From: Thermoproteota archaeon
Lineage (GTDB): Archaea; Korarchaeota; Korarchaeia; Korarchaeales; Korarchaeaceae
Assembly: GCA_003661365.1 (NCBI GenBank)
Contig: QMVZ01000027.1
Location: 1 to 14,155 of the forward strand
Reading direction: 5' to 3'
Length of the DNA stretch: 14,155 nt
Part shown: in pieces, positions 12,579-14,155 of the stretch
How positions within the stretch are numbered: the first letter of the stretch is position 1
Layout of the letters: each line of letters opens with the position of its first letter
Translations under genes and position numbers: made by a program
The notes under the pieces: model-generated
What the model was told of the DNA's origin: nothing
The model's database searches: none
What the model saw: the letters and a program-made list of their open reading frames with translations, nothing else

Positions 12579-13804
12579 ACCCCTCTAATCCTGAAAACAG
12601 GCTCTGGTCCCTTTACCTTGGCCTCCAGAACCTCTTCGAATATCTTCTTCAGAAGTTTTTGAGGCATGTCCCTTCCTCCAAGCCCATAGACAAAGTCGAT
12701 CATCATTGGAGCGTCCTTTGCCCCGTAGAGAGCAGCACATAAGTCAGAATACACTTGACCAAAGTGACCGAAGCTTATTCCTCTGTCCAATACGCCGACG
12801 GCATCAAATTCCGAAAGAACCTTCCTTAGAAGTTCTCTTGGGAACGGCCTGAACACCCTAATCCTGATTGATCCTACTTTCTTGCCCTCTCCTCTAAGTT
12901 CATCAACTACCGCTTTAGCGGTTCCCATAGTAGAACCCAATCCCACGACCACTACATCAGCATCGTCCGTTTTGTAAGGCTCGATAAACCCATTGCCATA
13001 CGATCTACCGCTTATTTCGGCGTATTCCTTGTGAACTCGCTCTATTACCTTGTAGGCTCTCTCCATAGCCTCTATCTGTTGTCTCTTATGTTCAAAGTAG
13101 TAATCGAATAGATCTAAGGGACCAAAGGTAAGTGGATACTTGGGATTCAGCATTAAGGGCACTTCCTTGTCCCCAAAGATCTCAGGAACCTTTATCCTCT
13201 GAACCTTCCTTGTCCCCAAAAACTCATGAACAACCTCTTCTGGAAGCAGTGAGACGTTTTGAAGTGTGTGACTTATGAGAAAGCCGTCCAACGTAACCAT
13301 TGTTGGAAGTAGAACCTCTGGATCCTCAGAGATCTTAAATGCTTGTATCGTAGAGTCATATGCCTCTTGCGCATCTTCGCAATAAATCTGAATCCATCCA
13401 GCATCTCTAGCTCCCATCGAATCGTTGTGATCGCAGTGTATGTTAATTGGACCTGAAGGAGCTCTGTTGACGACCGCCATAACTACGGGCATCCGTAGAG
13501 AAGCTGTGATGTATAAGATCTCAAACATCAACTGAAGTCCGTTGGCTGCTGTGGCAGTGAAGGCCCTTGCACCAGCAGCGGCCGCTCCCACACATGCACT
13601 TAAGGCGCTGTGCTCGCTTTCGACCTTGATGAACTCCAGATCGACTTCTCCCTCATGGACAAAATCCGATATCCTCTCAACAATGATCGTCTGAGGAGTT
13701 ATTGGATAGGCGGAGACTACATCGACGTCACTCTGCTTAACAGCCCACGCAACGGCTTCATCTCCATTAAGGGCCATCATCCTTTGCTTAACAACCTTCT
13801 GCAT
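12572..13804 (-). CDS. porA: pyruvate:ferredoxin oxidoreductase (2-oxoacid oxidoreductase) alpha subunit
   Basis: A 410-residue alpha subunit containing the pyrimidine-binding (PYR) and transketolase C-terminal-like domains. YPITPQT (33-39) is the substrate-loop motif of pyruvate-type enzymes. Conserved stretches follow: VESEHSALSACVGAAAAGAR (61-80), the TATAANGLQLM segment, and the NRAPSGPINIHCDHNDSM region with AGWIQIYCED. Together with beta it forms the active site. ATG 13804 has a GGTGAGG-like site just upstream and lies 1 bp after the porD stop; an internal ATG pair (residues 9-10) is less likely. Its stop overlaps the upstream candidate start and ribosome binding site of porB. All four subunits are separate genes here, unlike the fused two-subunit enzymes of Sulfolobales. 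Confidence 0.95.
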   Translation of the reverse strand: MQKVVKQRMMALNGDEAVAWAVKQSDVDVVSAYPITPQTIIVERISDFVHEGEVDLEFIKVESEHSALSACVGAAAAGARAFTATAANGLQLMFEILYITASLRMPVVMAVVNRAPSGPINIHCDHNDSMGARDAGWIQIYCEDAQEAYDSTIQAFKISEDPEVLLPTMVTLDGFLISHTLQNVSLLPEEVVHEFLGTRKVQRIKVPEIFGDKEVPLMLNPKYPLTFGPLDLFDYYFEHKRQQIEAMERAYKVIERVHKEYAEISGRSYGNGFIEPYKTDDADVVVVGLGSTMGTAKAVVDELRGEGKKVGSIRIRVFRPFPRELLRKVLSEFDAVGVLDRGISFGHFGQVYSDLCAALYGAKDAPMMIDFVYGLGGRDMPQKLLKKIFEEVLEAKVKGPEPVFRIRGVR

Positions 13805-13805
13805 T

Positions 13806-14072
13806 TTACCTCACCATCTCAATCGCATTCACAGGGCACTCCTCTGCGCATATGCCACATCCCTTGCAATAGTCATAATTGGGCTCTGGGACACTATCTC
13901 CATCCCACTCGATGGCTGAATCCGGGCAGAAAACCCAACAATTACCGCACTTTATGCACTTTTCTCCATCAATTACAGGTCTGAAAACCTTCCAGTCTCC
14001 AGTGTGATATTCCGTCGACTTTAGGAACGGAATACCAGCTATAGGTATCTCCCGCCAACCTCTCTTACTCAT
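13806..14072 (-). CDS. porD: pyruvate:ferredoxin oxidoreductase delta subunit (2[4Fe-4S] ferredoxin-like)
   Basis: An 88-residue delta subunit with two [4Fe-4S] cluster motifs: C39-x2-C42-x2-C45-x3-C49 ([12 protein letters not shown]) and C69-x2-C72-x2-C75-x3-C79 ([12 protein letters not shown]). It carries electrons from the TPP-linked cluster in beta to external ferredoxin. The 38-residue N-terminal lead (with DWKVFRPV before the first cluster) is typical of POR delta. ATG 14072 overlaps the porG stop (ATGA), and GGAGGTGA lies 7 nt upstream inside porG, so translation is coupled. One base separates its stop from porA. Confidence 0.96.
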   Translation of the reverse strand: MSKRGWREIPIAGIPFLKSTEYHTGDWKVFRPVIDGEKCIKCGNCWVFCPDSAIEWDGDSVPEPNYDYCKGCGICAEECPVNAIEMVR

Positions 14073-14155
14073 CCAGTCTTCACCTCCTTTAGGGCCCTTT
14101 CTATTGCTCTTATGTTCTTTTCACCGATCTCTCCTGGCCACCTCTCCCTTACTAC
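14069..14155 (-). CDS. porG: pyruvate:ferredoxin oxidoreductase gamma subunit, C-terminal end (partial)
   Basis: The last 28 codons of an open frame entering from the right edge: [28 protein letters not shown] then TGA, which overlaps the porD ATG by 4 bp. The sequence resembles the C-terminus of archaeal POR gamma (RWPGKIAE-N-A-A-EGY type) and the gene order gamma-delta-alpha-beta is the standard archaeal por arrangement. The assignment rests on context and this short tail. The gene start and operon promoter lie outside the window. Confidence 0.85.
   Translation of the reverse strand, partial: VVRERWPGEIGEKNIRAIERALKEVKTG

Noticed and set aside
1..14155. CRISPR array, insertion sequence, prophage or defence island
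   Set aside because: No spaced direct repeats, transposase, integrase, terminal inverted repeats or target duplications were found; genes are typical archaeal housekeeping genes with uniform composition.

Overview
The window looks like chromosomal DNA from a thermophilic archaeon, probably a member of the Thermoproteota (crenarchaeal/TACK side); I cannot name a genus. The evidence is: an intron-containing tRNA-Lys with a bulge-helix-bulge splice motif, Sec61-beta, an archaeal-type GlyRS, four-subunit pyruvate:ferredoxin oxidoreductase, DUF1512, an Lrp-type regulator, TATA-box promoters placed for leaderless or nearly leaderless transcripts, GGAGGTGA-type ribosome binding sites inside operons, TTG/GTG starts, and strong use of AGG/AGA and ATA codons. 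Genes are packed with almost no spare DNA. I see no insertion sequence, prophage or CRISPR, and no compositional break suggesting transfer.

Layout. Positions 1-1702 (+) hold the end of an ABC exporter ATPase and its ABC-2 permease. 1738-2910 (+) is a flavoprotein oxidoreductase, converging with and overlapping by 10 bp a minus-strand operon (4952 to 2901): DUF1512 membrane protein, two-helix membrane zinc-ribbon protein, NUDIX hydrolase. 4953-5450 is the least gene-dense stretch: the DUF1512 promoter, tRNA-Lys(UUU) with a 20-nt intron (5223-5316, minus), its promoter and terminator, and the start region of an Lrp-family regulator (+). A beta-CASP-like metallo-beta-lactamase (minus) and a plus-strand operon diverge from a tiny shared AT-rich promoter near 6966. 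The operon (7003-10532) encodes Sec61-beta, MazG-like pyrophosphohydrolase, phosphoribosyltransferase, glycyl-tRNA synthetase and a DHH/DHHA1 phosphoesterase. Then come a minus-strand metallophosphoesterase, a plus-strand LysW-like zinc ribbon with an acidic tail, and the minus-strand porGDAB operon (porG partial at the right edge).

Functional themes are central metabolism (pyruvate:ferredoxin oxidoreductase; flavoprotein), nucleotide and RNA housekeeping (NUDIX, MazG, PRT, DHH, MBL, tRNA-Lys, GlyRS) and the membrane (Sec61-beta, ABC exporter, DUF1512 pair). Most of the window is ordinary archaeal housekeeping DNA. The parts most worth a second look are (i) DUF1512, whose C-terminal half carries motifs resembling the germination-protease/hydrogenase-maturation-protease fold but in apparently permuted order; (ii) the LysW-like gene, flanked by perfect palindromes, one of which contains the stop codons of both converging genes; and (iii) a MBL enzyme with Phe at the usual motif C His/Val position.
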